64,000 nucleotides of DNA, from NCBI GenBank assembly GCA_016169945.1, contig JADLSH010000368.1, positions 1,612,001 to 1,676,000 of the forward strand, in the 5' to 3' direction. This DNA comes from Trachythela sp. YZ-2020. Taxonomy: Eukaryota; Cnidaria; Anthozoa; Malacalcyonacea; Clavulariidae. Shown here one piece after another: positions 1 to 12,600 of this stretch (positions are counted from its first letter, which is position 1; every line of letters starts with the position of its first letter). The translations under genes and the position numbers were made by a program. The notes under the pieces were generated by a model. The model was not told where the DNA came from, did no database searches, and saw only the letters and a list, made by a program, of their open reading frames with translations.

Positions 1-26
1 GTATTGGAAATGGAATATATCCCTAC

Positions 27-3000
27 CTCTTCCTTCACTGAGGAAACAATCAAACTTTCCCAACTGAACAAATGATCCACTTCAGATTTCAAATCTCCCT
101 GTTGAAAAACAATATATAAACAATACTGTACTCAGACCAGTCGTTAAAAGCTTCCATACGTAACCCATTACATTTCATAGACGTACAAAACCATTGATGC
201 ACTGTAAACTAACCTGAAATGTAGTCTTTATCTGTGGAACATACGACAAGGGAGCGAACGAGACCAACTCTGAGACACAAAAACCAGTTGATAACGATGA
301 ATGATAAGCCTTTGAAAAACAAAATCAATAACATCTATTTAAAGCTACTTAAGTTGTAGAATTTTCTTCACCAGATAATGAAACTGCAGTGTTTACCCCT
401 GGAAACTTGACGATAAACTGTCCAGCTTCTTGAACTACTCTATAAACAGGGATTCCAGATTCGGCCAGTGATGAATGAGAAATCTAGATAAAAATTAATC
501 ACACTCTCAACGTGCAATAAAAGACATAGAATTGTAACCAAACGCTTGGACCAACAAGACAATAAACCACTTCTTTATTTCAATACCAAGTTCTTACCGC
601 ACGATCTTTCATATCATCAATTTCTCCATTTAGTTCAGTTTTGATAACTTCCAAAAAACCAGCTTCGTTGCAACGTGGAACGGAATACAATATTTTACTC
701 TCCCCTTGATGTAAATACTCCAGAGTATACAAGTCATGTGGTGGTTTGTGCCAAGTTGCTGCCGATAGCACCATCTCTACCTTGACCATAGGTGATGTAA
801 TGCCTAAAATTATCAAAACATATGGTTAAATATACTTCGAAAACGGACATAGACGGATTAAAAACAACGTTTTTTACCTTCCACATCGGGCAGATCTCTG
901 GCAAGGGACCCCGGAGCTTTTGACAAAACATTCAAATTCCACTTGGACCTAAACAAACAAATTCTCATAAAAATTGTTTTAAAACATTTCAGATCAGATC
1001 AACCATATATCCTGTATTCTGCACAAGAACATAAGCCATAAGCCAAACGTTACTCACTTGTAGAAAGGTTTCATTTTGTTGGTTGGGAATGCAGTGCCGT
1101 CCAACTCTGCTGTGTGTACGACCACATAACGTTGACCTTCATCTATCATTTGCCAAAATACTTCCTAATCAAACACATAAAATGAAAAATTCTGAACACT
1201 CAATTAATAGCATGCTTTTGCGATTTGTTTCTTAATACCTGGAGCAAACCAGGAAACAGTGTTTCCTAGGCATATTTCCCGAAGGTAGGCAAACCATGAA
1301 ACATTGTTTCCTAGCTATGTTTCACGTGGTCACGTTGATGAAAACAAAACATTGTTTTCTTTGCATCGATGATTTCTAGTTTGCTCCAGGCCTTAGGAAA
1401 AGCAGAAACGAATATCTCACCTCTATGTTGTTATCACTACTACCATGTTGCATATAATACTCATTGATGTTCTTTGCATTACGTTGAAAGATGGCCAGAG
1501 ACATCGAGCGACCCTATATAAGAAAGAGTAGAGCAAAAACTAAATCCCAGTAACACACTGAACTATAGTTGGCAGGTGGATTTGCTAGTAGATATATGTA
1601 TAGCAATTAGCAAAGCAATAGTTTCTGTTCCTGACCTTTGTTATATACTTATGATTGGATTTTTTCAATGATCCTAAAATACATTATTAAATATTATGGT
1701 TAAGTAGCGGTATATATTTAACGTTATAAATACAAAATTTGAAGAGTAAAATCCTACCAGATTGTCTATTGCGATCATCCTCTACATCTTTGCGAAGCTT
1801 AGTTCTTTCTTCCTAAAATACCAAAGAAATTGATCAGAAAACAACAGCGAACCCACGGTATTGTCCTGCTCTGTATGCGCAGTTAGGTCGCGGTTCGATC
1901 GCGTTTCACCCGCGTTTCACCCGCGGTTAATTTGTGGATCACTCACGTTAATTTTCCACGTCTGCTTGCATGCTCAGTTTTCGAGAAACCTCTCACCTGA
2001 GATAACATGTCGTAAGACAACAAGTACTTGCAGTAAATATGCTCCAACTTTGTAATTCTGTCCACTGCCTAAATATAAATGCAGTGTTGATATTGACCGG
2101 CAGTGTTCCATCAAATTTGAAAATTCCAAAATAAGAAAAGCCACTCAACTGTTTTTGGTATCCGTAATCTATCAGCTACTTTTGCCCATTTCCGCTTGTC
2201 AATAATCTACAACATACAGGAATTAGTGTTTGAAACCACAGCAACAAATTGCACTAAATGCAAGCCCGTGAAACATCGCATTAACTTGAAGATAATCCTG
2301 TATTGGAAAAACAATTTGAATCAAACCTGTTGCAAACCTCCAAATTCTTCTACAACTTTGGACATGAAGGGAAGATCGACTTCACAACCTGCAATCTGAA
2401 GACAGACTGTGAGGTTCAAAATCGTTAGTAAAAGATAATTTAGGAATATATTATTCCCTACATGATGACGGCCCTGAGATAAAGTTCAGGCGAACGTCCT
2501 GACAAAGCTGAATGACACGTACCTGTGGCATGGTTGAGAGAAGTATACTTTGTTGTTCAAGATGTTTTCTAATGGCTGCCAATTCATATTCAACTGAGGG
2601 ATAACTAAAAATTACAACAAACATGGTATTAATTTACCAGTCGAGAAATGGTAAATGCGACATTCTGGTTATACTAAAATCGAGACAGACATTCTTACTT
2701 CTTGCCAAGACAATGAATACGTTGCAACTTAGTTGTAAAACGAATTTCATCAGATAGACAATATTCTGGCTACAGAAAAATATATTAGAAATATTGCATT
2801 TTAGCATTTACAGTGGCACTTTGCATAACACATCTATAGCATAACAAAAGTCAACAAACGTACCTGCCATGTTTTAGGTGGGACAATGACACAGATACCA
2901 AATGGTTCAGCCTTTGCTTTAATTGACTCAATATACTTCAAAGGATTTTTAAATTCCATATCTGTTGGTGTAAATACTGGAACACTGTTCAAATTTTGAC

Positions 3001-6000
3001 CAACTTTAATGATACCATCCTGGCAGCCATCTGACACATCTGTTTTAACGGTCTTAGATGCCTTTGCCTCAGAATTCAGGGATTTCGTTGGACATGTATT
3101 TTTCTTGCCTTTATTGGGGCTTTCCTTAGGGCTCTTACCTGGACCATTTTCTTGCCGCTTACTTGGGCTCTTGCCCTGGCTATTGCCTTGCCTCTTGCCA
3201 GAGTTTTTCTTTGGACTTTTTGATATTAGCTTACCACTGTTTTCACCAACTTTTTGTGGGGATGAGCCAATTATTGTGTCCTTGGAACCCTGCCCTGATT
3301 GACTTACAGGATGAAATCCTTGTTTCTCTCCAACGCCAGATGACATGTGTGTTTCCATGACAATGGAAGATACTCTAGGTTGGTTTGGCACAAGGGAAGG
3401 GGTAACTGTTGTAGTGCTTGGTGCACCATATATGTCAAACCCTGGTTGTTTGGTGGGTGTGGGTGGTGTTGGGTAGGGAATGGGAGTTGGGATATGGGTT
3501 AGTACACCATGATTGTTGGTGAATTGTGGTAGGACAGGGTGGGGTTGGACCCTCGTCGAGACAGGGGATGATACTAATGAACTAGAGCTACTTGATGATT
3601 GGCCTTCCCCTAACTGCATAATGAGACTTCGTTTGGCATCTGGTTCATTGTCATTCTTCTCGTTAGCAGAAGTTTTAGATGATGTTGTTTTGTTACTTTC
3701 ATCTTCATCTGTCAATGGCGACATAGGTGCACAAGGGTTGTTAAACATCTCTAATGATTTTGGCATCCGGGTCGAGCCTAGAGTAGTTTGTCAAACTCAA
3801 GCTTAGCTTAACACTAACGATGCTTAGCACTAATGATGCTTTACACTAACGATGCTTTACACTAACGATGCTTTGCACTAACGATGCTTAGAACTAACGA
3901 TGCTTTGCACTAACGATGCTTTGCACTAACGACGCTTTGCACTAACGATGCTTTGCACTAACGATGCTTAGAACTAACGATGCTTTGCACTAACGATGCT
4001 TTACACTAACGATGCTTTGCACTAATAACAATGCTTTACACTAACGATGCTTAGAACTAACAATGCCAAGCACTAATGTTGCTTAGCACAAACAATGCTT
4101 AGAACTAACAATGCTTCTAAGCACTAATGATGCTTAACACTAACGATGCTTAACACTAACGATGCTTAGCACTAACGATGCCAAGCACTAATGATGCGAA
4201 GCACTAATGATGCGAAGCACTAACAATGCGAAGCACTAACAATGCCAAGCACTAACAATGCCAAGCACTAATGATCTACATTTGAGTGAAGAAAAGTTAC
4301 CTCGGAGACAAAGAAAGTCAAGGAAGTCTTCTGTTTTTGCTCTTGTTGTCATTGGCTGCATTTGACTTTGGAATAGCAGTAAGCTGGAATATAAAGGATA
4401 TTTATTATCAAGTATTAATCAACTATTAATCAATATTGAGTATTAATCAATATCAAACCTTCTTGGACTTGCTGGATTTGTCTGAGCAAATTTCCTTTGC
4501 ACATGAACCTTGGGTATACTAAATAGCAAGAACGATGCTATTTGAAATAAGAATTAAGAGAAGCACAAGTAGTACTAGTAGTAAAATTCAACGTTTGACT
4601 AGCTGTACCTTTCAGTTGATTTAATATTCCCATCATCTTTCATTTGATCCACATTTTTCTTTCGTCTTCTCCTTTGTTTAACCACTTTCTCTTCATTCTC
4701 TTTAACTGCCAATGTTTTCTTCTCTTTCAATGTTTTAGATTTTATAACTTTCTTTTTAACAATGTCCTTGGAAACATCATTAATCACAGCTTTTCTTTTG
4801 CCAGGTTTGGGTTTAATTCGAACTAAAAGTTTCTTTTGCCTCTTCTTATCATTACTTCCTACACTTTCATCCGACTTTCTCTTGCTTTTCCGAGCACTTT
4901 CCTCTGTTTCTGCACTTGATGTTGCCCGTCGCTTTTTGAGATTAGCCAAGCTTGAGTCGCCAGGAGGATCTTTGTCTAATTGTTTTACTTTAGTAGGTTT
5001 TGGGTCTTGCTCATCGTCTGCTGTTTTTGATGCAAGTGAAGCATGTAGAGCTCGTCTTAATGCGATTTCCTCCTCATGTAACATGCCATTGTTGTATTCC
5101 TAAGCAAAGGGGATTAAACCCTCAAATATGGATATACAGCTATTTCAATTAAGGTTGTCACAGACAATAGTCAAATGCAGGGCTCTCACGACCAAATTTA
5201 AGAATTCCTTAGATTGGCCCAAAAAAATCTCATAATTTCCTCAGATTTCCGTAAAATTCCTTAAACGAACCTAACATGAAATATTGCCATGAATATTATG
5301 TCATTTACGTGGAAATTGAAATTTGAAAATAAACTTTAATAAATTTTAAGAATAATGATTTTGGGAACACCACGCATATTTATTGGCACGTGGTGTGCTC
5401 ACAAATCAAACATATAATAAATATTGTCCATTCATGTACCTGAATGTCACGTGTAATCAAAATTATCAAATTCAAAACCAGATCAACACAACGTCAACAA
5501 AACGTGCACGAAACCAGGCAAAAATAATTGAAACATCAGTTCAACCGAATTTGCAAGAATTGAAGATTCCCCAGATCGCTCCGCAAAATCCCGCAAATTT
5601 CCCCATTTTGGGGAAATTTCCCCAAATGTGAGAGCCCTGGTCAAATGTACAATATGAGCGCTAAATGAATTATGGGAATAATCATAGTTTTAAATAAGTT
5701 TAACACATCAGTAGCCTCAGAGTAGCCTCGTGGGAATACAAATGGCTATTGAGATACTATATTTGTATTCCCACGAGGCTACTGATGTGTTGAACTTATT
5801 TAAAACTATGATTATTCCCATCATTCTTTTAGCGCTCATATTGTACATTTAACTATTGTCTGTGACAACCTTAATTGCAACGCGAAGCAACGCTCAATTT
5901 GTTCTATATGTCCGTGGCCGACGCTGAATTAAAGTCTGTATACAAAATAGATGGTTTTCAGACGGTTGTCCCAGACTGTAAAGTTCTATTTTTGCGCAGG

Positions 6001-6132
6001 GAATATTTTCGTGTTCCGTGGCAGCTGCGCGGAAATTAAGCAAAAACACTTGAGAATGTCGAGTATATAAAATACAGTAAAATTTGTACCTACCAAAGAA
6101 CGTGAAACTATCCTTCTTTTTGGCCTTTGCAT
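27..6132 (-). CDS. JARID2: JARID2 (Jumonji) homolog, 5' and central part; C-terminus beyond window
   Basis: Chromatin protein of the JARID2 family, a PRC2 accessory factor in the nucleus. Exons in gene order: 6094-6132, 4609-5099, 4301-4383, 2864-3777, 2699-2769, 2523-2604, 2327-2395, 2150-2206, 1997-2068, 1758-1812, 1636-1673, 1421-1513, 1058-1164, 878-948, 598-803, 397-483, 214-309, 27-98; these sum to 901 intact codons. Exon 1 gives MQRPKRRIVSRSL, like the vertebrate N-terminus. Exon 2 carries a ubiquitin-interacting-motif-like helix (HEEEIALRRALHASLASK), exon 3 the conserved TEDFLDFLCLRG block. JmjN (FKNPLKYIESIKA) starts at the end of exon 4, followed by ARID (about 2150-2770) and JmjC (about 214-950). 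The linker between ARID and JmjC is much shorter than in vertebrates. Exon 1 is inferred from homology and a matching donor. The last visible exon ends at a clean donor, so the gene continues to the left. Confidence 0.93.
1237..1394. mobile_element. Small inverted-repeat element (MITE) in JARID2 intron
   Basis: The ends read CCTGGAGCAAACCAGGAAA and, inverted, TTTCTAGTTTGCTCCAGG; internal GTTTCCTAG-type motifs repeat several times. No coding capacity. A related GTTTCC/TTTGCC-rich palindrome lies at about 35065-35235. The class is inferred only from the terminal inverted repeats. Confidence 0.6.
3811..4275. repeat. Minisatellite, ~16-bp unit, in JARID2 intron 3
   Basis: About 28 tandem copies of a unit close to CACTAACGATGCTTTG fill most of the intron between JARID2 exons 3 and 4. 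Copies vary (GCTTAG, GCCAAG, GCGAAG), and the last third shifts to a GCCAAG/GCGAAG variant, which suggests staged expansion. It ends about 25 bp before exon 3. Confidence 0.9.
5146..5877. mobile_element. Long foldback (palindromic) MITE, split by a nested hAT-like MITE
   Basis: The outer ends match as long inverted repeats: the left arm starts CAATTAAGGTTGTCACAGAC and the right arm ends with its complement at 5877. After removal of the nested insertion (5178-5639) the arms pair almost continuously from 5146-5735 to 5755-5877, centred near 5745. No open reading frame of note. It lies in JARID2 intron 1. Confidence 0.8.
5178..5639. mobile_element. hAT-type non-autonomous element with 8-bp target duplication
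   Basis: Terminal inverted repeats CAGGGCTCTCAC / GTGAGAGCCCTG are flanked by an exact 8-bp direct repeat GTCAAATG (5170-5177 and 5640-5647), the hallmark of hAT insertion. The 462-bp interior is AT-rich and has no transposase. It sits inside the left arm of the foldback element, so it inserted later. Confidence 0.88.
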
Positions 6133-7013
6133 GATCAGCTCAACACTTACATCCAAGTAAATTATTTTCAGCGCCAAATATAAAGCAAATGTCTTCGATA
6201 GAAGCAAAAATCCCACAAAATTTACATTGAGACTTCAAAGCACGTTGTTTTTGTTTTCTTTATTATGTTTGACTTACATGACGTTTTCACACGCTACCGC
6301 AAACCATCTATTTCGAAATGCGGGCACGAATATTTCTGAATAATTAGCTTACATTATTTTGTACAGATTGGTAGCAGGGTTGCCAAGTTCGGGATTTTGT
6401 CCCGAGATCTCGGGATTTTAAAAAAAGTTGAATTTTTTTGATTTTTGTTTTTGTTTTAAAAATTCATGATTTTTTTTTTTTTTGAACAGAAGAGAAAGTT
6501 AAAAATTAAAAATTAATTTTTTTATAAATAATAAACAATAATATAACAAATAATAAAAAATCAAAAAAGCGTTGTGCTGCTGGCTATTGAACTTTGAATT
6601 ATATGTTATATATGTTATATCTAGATCAGTTTATCCATTATTTTTTATTTTATGATGACATGATATATTGTATTACGCATATTTAGAGAAACTGCGCGAC
6701 TCTCTAAATCTCTTTTTTATGCCCGTTCCCAGGTTGGGGCTTTGGGGACTGGGAACGAGGAAGAACATTGGGATTTTTGGGGAATCTGGGGATATTTGGG
6801 GATTTGGTTGGCTTAGTTGGCAATTTTACAATTGGCAATTATAGTACTTGATTACAGGTTGCCAATTTTAGCTCTAGGAATCACTATTGTGGCTATGTCA
6901 CTAACTCAGTATAATTTCAGTATATAATATTCCAGGTCACAACAATAGCATGTGATAATTCTTAGTTTCTAAGAAATTATATGCAAGTTCTAGAATTCTA
7001 GGAATTATTTTCA
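6133..7013. promoter_or_regulatory. Shared upstream region of JARID2 and MTG2 (head-to-head)
   Basis: The 881 bp between the two divergent start codons must hold both promoters and 5' UTRs. Visible content: an AT-rich stretch with a T-run at about 6470-6482, a tract beginning GGGTTGCCAAGTTCGGGA (about 6377) that looks like a degraded transposon end, and a GGGAACG-containing inverted pair at about 6722-6760. I see no clear TATA box or additional exon. Confidence 0.4.
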
Positions 7014-9221
7014 ATGCTGCGGCACCTATCACAAAGAACAAGCAAGGTAGAATTTTAATTAAGTAATAATTGAATTAAGAAATGCCCAATGGCAAATTAT
7101 AATTGACGACATAAGTACTGGACTTAAAAAGTCACTTGTCTCTTAGGAGCTGCAATTCATTGATTGGCGACGTGTCTTGGTTAAAGCTGGCAATGGTGGC
7201 GATGGTTTTGCTCATTTGCTAAGAACTGCGTATGTTGAATTAGGGCATTTATGGGCCTGATGGCCAGAAGGGTCTGGGTTCACCCTTATTGAAAAACAGT
7301 TTAGAACTGGTAGAGCTATAACAAGAATACCATATCAATAATTGTGTATCTATTCTGTGCAGAGGGAACAGAAAAGCAGGTCCAGATGGTGGAAATGGTG
7401 GTGTAGGCGGTAATGTTATATTTGAAGCAGATATTTCCGTCAAACAACTACGGCACGTCAGGAAATTTTTAAAAGCAGAAGATGGTGGAGGTGGACAGAC
7501 AAAATCTTGTCATGGAAAGAATGGAAAACATCTTATTGTAAAGGTACTCAAGAAACAGAGTTTGGTTTAGAATCAGGATTAGTTAATATTAGGTTTAGGA
7601 TTGTTAGGGTAAAGGATTAGGGTTAAGAATGAGGTTGGGATAAGAGTATTAGAGTTAAGATTAGAGTTAGGATAAGATTAGTGTTAGGATTAAAGTTAGG
7701 ATTAGGATTACAATATGGGTTAGGATTATAGATTAAGGTTGGGATGAGAGGATTATTATTAGAGTTTAGATTAGAGTTAGTGTTGGGATTAAGAAATCAC
7801 TTTATTTAAATTGTGGTTGTAATATGAAAATTGAACCAGAGTTTCTTGTGTGTTAGGTTCCTCTAGGCACAGCAGTGAAGTGCAATGGCTCACTCATTGG
7901 AGACTTAAAGGCACATCATGAACAGTTTGTTGTGAACTCAGGTGGAGCAGGGGGCTATGGGAACATTCATTTTAAATCTGCTTTAAACCGTCGACCATTG
8001 GAGTGTACTAAAGGAGAGCCTGGGGAAGAAAAGACAGTCGAACTGGAATTAAAAACTATTGCTGATATAGGACTGGTGTGTGATGAAATGATTTGATTTT
8101 GTTAGATCATCCGTCTCTAGTATAAATTGGGCCAACTCTTATTACTCTCAAATTTTATAGTGTTCTCTCACAAGCTGAATATTATTTCTTTATGTTGAAA
8201 TTGGTGTACTAGATGGTGTGCTAAACAAAAAATCACTACTGACATCCAAAAACTGGCCAACACTCGAAATGTTGAAGTTATCTTAACCTTTCCAGATAAA
8301 ACATAAAATTACCGTTTTCTAGGTTGGGTTTCCAAATGCAGGCAAGTCAACCTTACTTAGAGCAATATCAAATGCAAAGCCAGCCGTGGCTGCCTATCCA
8401 TTTACAACACGCAATCCATATGTTGGTATGGTAGAATATGAAGATTATCTTCAAGTTGCAGGTAACTGAAAATTCTCATCTCACACCTCAGAGGATCTGA
8501 TTTGGGGTTGACTCACTATTGATATTTGCCCTTATTTTTGACTGAGAACTGACAAAATATCTGAACGGATGGCTGACAAAATATCTGAACGGATGGCTGA
8601 CAAACGATGAAACAGAAATTTAGAACTGACATCTAACAAATTCCAGCAAGAAGCACTTTTTCGTCCTGCGAGTATGACTTCGCGTCAGTCGCATATGAGA
8701 AGAGAGCTTCCAGTTTAACTCTACCAAACACCGCGTTTCGTGATTTCGTCCTGTAATAACATTGAACCGACAAGGGATGGTCCTGTAAAGAACTGATAAA
8801 GCTATCCACTATAAATACAGTTAGTTAAATATTTCATTTCCGTCTTTTTACAGTTGCAGACATTCCTGGCCTTATCGAAGGAGCTCACATGAACAAAGGC
8901 TTAGGTCATTCATTTCTACGCCATATCGAAAGATGTCGTTGCCTTCTATACGTTATAGACATTTCGCTAGACAATCCAGCTTCACATCTTAATATGTTGA
9001 AGAAAGAACTTAATCTATACAAGCCTGACTTGTCCTCGTTACCAGCCGCTATTGTGGCAAATAAAATAGACGTTTTGGAAGATTTAACGAAGCGAGATAA
9101 CCTTGGAACACAATTTAAGGATATACCTCTAGCACTTATCGCAGTGTCAGGAAAATTAGGGACAAACATTGCAGGCTTAAAAGTATTTATTAGAAAGTTA
9201 TATGAACAAAGTGTAAACTAA
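7014..9221 (+). CDS. MTG2: Mitochondrial ribosome-associated Obg-family GTPase MTG2 (GTPBP5)
   Basis: Obg-type GTPase that helps mature the large mitochondrial ribosomal subunit in the matrix. Exons 7014-7046, 7147-7229, 7363-7543, 7857-8075, 8323-8461 and 8854-9221 give 340 codons plus TAA in one frame. Exon 1 encodes only [11 protein letters not shown], an arginine-rich amphipathic start as expected of a mitochondrial presequence. An Obg glycine-rich fold follows ([29 protein letters not shown]). The G domain has G1 GFPNAGKST, switch I YPFTT, G3 DIPG with GLIEGAH, and G4 NKID. The closest match is MTG2 rather than GTPBP10, from IERCR and [10 protein letters not shown]. Start choice rests on targeting-peptide character and phase, so it is inferred. 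Confidence 0.92.
7565..7800 (+). repeat. Degenerate TTAGG-type repeat in MTG2 intron 3
   Basis: Imperfect runs of GGATTAGG, GGGTTAAG, AGAGTTAGGATTAG and similar words fill most of the intron between exons 3 and 4. The words resemble the metazoan telomere unit TTAGGG but are degenerate. The same words, reverse-complemented and more regular, form the array at 48583-48972. Confidence 0.75.
8468..8835 (+). mobile_element. Degraded SINE relic in MTG2 intron 5
   Basis: Between MTG2 exons 5 and 6 are recognisable pieces of the SINE body and tail seen elsewhere: CGTCAGTCGCATATGAGAAG, TCCAGTTTAACTCTACCAAA, then CCTGTAATAACATTG and AACTGATAAAGCTATCCA. A 20-bp direct repeat (ATCTGAACGGATGGCTGACA) lies at about 8559-8602. 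The head with promoter boxes is not intact. Confidence 0.6.
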
Positions 9222-9617
9222 ACAAAAACTGTCAACTGAAACGTAGTGAAATCTTAACTGTTCACTAAACATGACAGATAGAATTTGAACTAAATTTGTG
9301 TGTGAAGTTGCATGTGTCCAACAGTGTTTATGATCTATCAACATTTGGGAGCTTAAGAGAGGACGACAATGGCAGTACAACGACAGCGCCTTTTTAATAA
9401 ATAGAGATGGGTTTGGAATAGTTAAGATTTTTCCCAGGAAAGTTACGCGGCAATAAAAATTTACCAGCTTTTTTAACAATTTGAAGCTTTGTTTAAAAGT
9501 TTTTCAATGCCTGTCAAGGCCAAGTCAAGGAACTGTATTTCTGCCTTCGTGGTCCTAACGTAAGCTCCCAACAAGATCGTAGAAGAACAGCATAATTATA
9601 CCCTCTGTCTCTGGTCG
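9222..9617. other. Convergent intergenic region MTG2 / ANKRD11-like
   Basis: 396 bp between two stop codons. It contains AATAAA-type signals for the plus strand (TTTAATAAATAG near 9391). I see no gene. It must hold the 3' UTRs of both neighbours. Confidence 0.5.
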
Positions 9618-12600
9618 TTACACACAACGTTGTAACTCACGCTTTATTGCAGCGTCCAATGATTGTTGTTCATGTTTATGTCTGTTGGCCATCAGACTCT
9701 ACATGCAAAGAGAGATAAAACAAAATGAATGTTAAGGATAGACCAATGATATTATCTTTAAATCAAATTGAAAAGGTATTTTGGATATCATAAGCTGCCG
9801 TGGTTTGTGTCTGAGCTACTAAAAAGGAATTAAAGCCCTTCGTCAGCAGGTTAGCTTCAGCAGCAACGATTTTCCCTCATCCAAACTTACGGAAGGAAAT
9901 ATTTGGTGTAAAGGCCTAAGTCTTTGAGAAAGGGCCTAACGTTTCGACCTAATTTGGCTTTGCTTGAATTTTTTGCAGGAAAACAGACCTTGTAAAGAAT
10001 GTTGAAAATCTGGTGTTTATAAATGAATTTGTATTATACCTTCAAACTCTCGTATTTGTCAATGATCTCCTGGTGGTCTGATGGTGATGTTTGAACTTCC
10101 TCCAAATATTGTTTTTGGGACAACTTCTTTTTCTTAAAGTAGAAACAACACTGAGTTAAATATTTTACTTTCTAAGCCAGTTAAGAAGTTCAACCAAGTT
10201 CTTGACACTTTCTCGTCCGTATCGATGATATATGAACGATGTCGAGTTTAGTATTTTACTCTGTCTAACGTCAGACAATTTTACTCAGCCAATGCGGGAG
10301 AGTCCTCAGACGAGAGAAAGAGTTAACCTATATTTATACCTCATTCTGCAGTTGATGTTTCGTTATGTTTTGCCAGTATATCGCGGAACACACTCCAGGC
10401 GGTTGATTACACTTGAGTGAAGAGTATGCTTGCTTGGTGTAGAATCTCACTACTTCTTGCTCCATACACAGCTGTAGTTTGTCCTATATATATGAAAATC
10501 ACTATGTTGATATACACTGTATAACCAACAAACTAAATCACTTAACTAATAACAATCAAACAAACATACTAACTATACCTGTTCACTTCTTTGTTTTCTG
10601 AGCAGTTCGTCCTTGGATTTTTTATGTTTCAAAGATAACATATTTTCTTCTGTTAACGTGGAATGAGCTGGTTCTTCCATAGCCTAAAAACAAAATTAAT
10701 ATATACATATAGGCCCGACAGTAAGGGTTGGCCTGTAGTCCATGATGAGACGCTTTCAGCTACGGGAACTAAAGTGACAAGTACAGTATGGTGGAATAAA
10801 CATTGCCAGGGACGTGTTTTTAGTCAAGTCGTTTAATCTTGCTGACCAGTCAAAAGTTTTACATCAAAAACAAATTTACCTTCTCCTGATGAGTGTCGGA
10901 TGCCAATTCATATTCTTTGGTCTTCATTAAAAACTGATCATAACCAGGGATCCTCAGCTCAGCTAACCGACATCTTCCCGCAGCCATGAGTGACTGCCAA
11001 GATACTGTAGGTTTTGATGGCGTCATGACTGCCGTATTAATACCAAGTACTAATCTTTCCTTGTTACTCTGGGAATTATGTAGTTCCCATGGCTGTGCAT
11101 TATTTCCAGTGCCGACTCTTGTGTCCCAAGATCTCGTGTTATCTTGGTGGCTGCTTGAAATTGGTTGTCCAGTTTTACGCCTTGAGATTTTATCCTCTCT
11201 GGTAAAGGTTGAATTTCTTAAGCCAACTTGTTTTCTCCCCCGCGATTTCTTCTCCACTTGCCAAGGTCGAAGGTCGTCTACGTTGTGTACGCCTCTGATT
11301 GCTGGACCTTTGCTTGCTGGTTCCTCAGTAAAACTAGTATTTTTTGTGGCCATCCCTTTTCCGTATCTACCATCTTTCTCCGAAGTTGTGTCATTGTATT
11401 TCCACGATGTCAGGTCAGTATGCTCCATTTTAGAGGACCGACCCGGAATTGTAGTTTTCTTGCTTCTTTCTGTATTCAGAGCAATATTCTCTGCTATGAA
11501 CTTGCTCGCGCTTTGGTCGTCCAAGGTATGAGATTGATTTGCTTCACCATACAAGTACGTCTCAACATTTCCAGGACTTTTAGAAAGCTTTCTGATATTT
11601 CCACTTTCGGCAACTGCTGGAAAGGCACTATTTTCGTTCATTAATATACTTACGATCATCGATTCAGGATAATCAGCTGCGCCTTGCATAGTCTTCGCGT
11701 TGTCTTTACTGGACAATATCTCTTTTGGGTCGTCGCTATCATTTGATGTAGAAGAGATTACATTTTCTTGCTCTAAAGAGAAAATAATTTGTGTTGGTGG
11801 ATTTCGGTAAGCGTTGCACGAGAAAGAAAATTGAACAAATTTAAATTAGGAGAAAGAAAATTGAACAACATTTCTCAATTCTATTTACTACCAAATACAA
11901 GACTACCACATATAATGAAAATAATAAACGTTGTTTTCTCACTCTAATAACTGCAGGTTGACCACCATCTGCTGCACGATAGTGCTTAGTGAAACCCACC
12001 TATTTGTTGTTCTTCATTTGACAGATGTTTCCGCACCTCTAGTGATAGTTGATATTCTTTCAGGTCAGGTTCAATGCCTTCGACGTCGAGGAAACGTTCA
12101 TCATTTGATACAGAGGATTGTTCACTTGTCTCTTGCTCGATTAAATCTTCATCAAAGGACGTGTGGATATCAGGTGCAGAAACATCTCTAAAAATATAAC
12201 CCGCATTCTTCATGCTTTGTTGGCCCACAAAGGAAATGCCGTCAGGTAGGGATACATCTCTAGAAATATAACTGGGATGACCCATATCTTGCTGTCGCCC
12301 AGAGGAAGTACCGTCAGGTAGGGATACATCTCTATGAATATAACTGGAATGACCCATATATTGCTGTCGCCCAGAGGAAGTACCGTCAGGTAGGGATACA
12401 TCTCTAGAAATATAACTGGAATGACCCATATCTTGCTGTCGCCCAGAGGAAGTACCATCAGGTGGGGATACATCTCTATGAATATAACTGGGATGACCCA
12501 TATCTTGCTGTCGCCCAGAGGAAGTGCCGTCAGGTAGGGATACATCTCTAGAAATATAACTGGGATGACCCATATCTTGCTGTCGCCCAGAGGAAGTACC

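Noticed and set aside
3811..4275. Regularly spaced short repeats that superficially suggest a CRISPR array
   Set aside because: Units are head-to-tail with no unique spacers and lie in an animal intron; it is a minisatellite.
5986..6216. 76-codon minus-strand frame around JARID2 exon 1
   Set aside because: Only 13 codons (6094-6132) match JARID2; the rest reads into the intron or upstream sequence.
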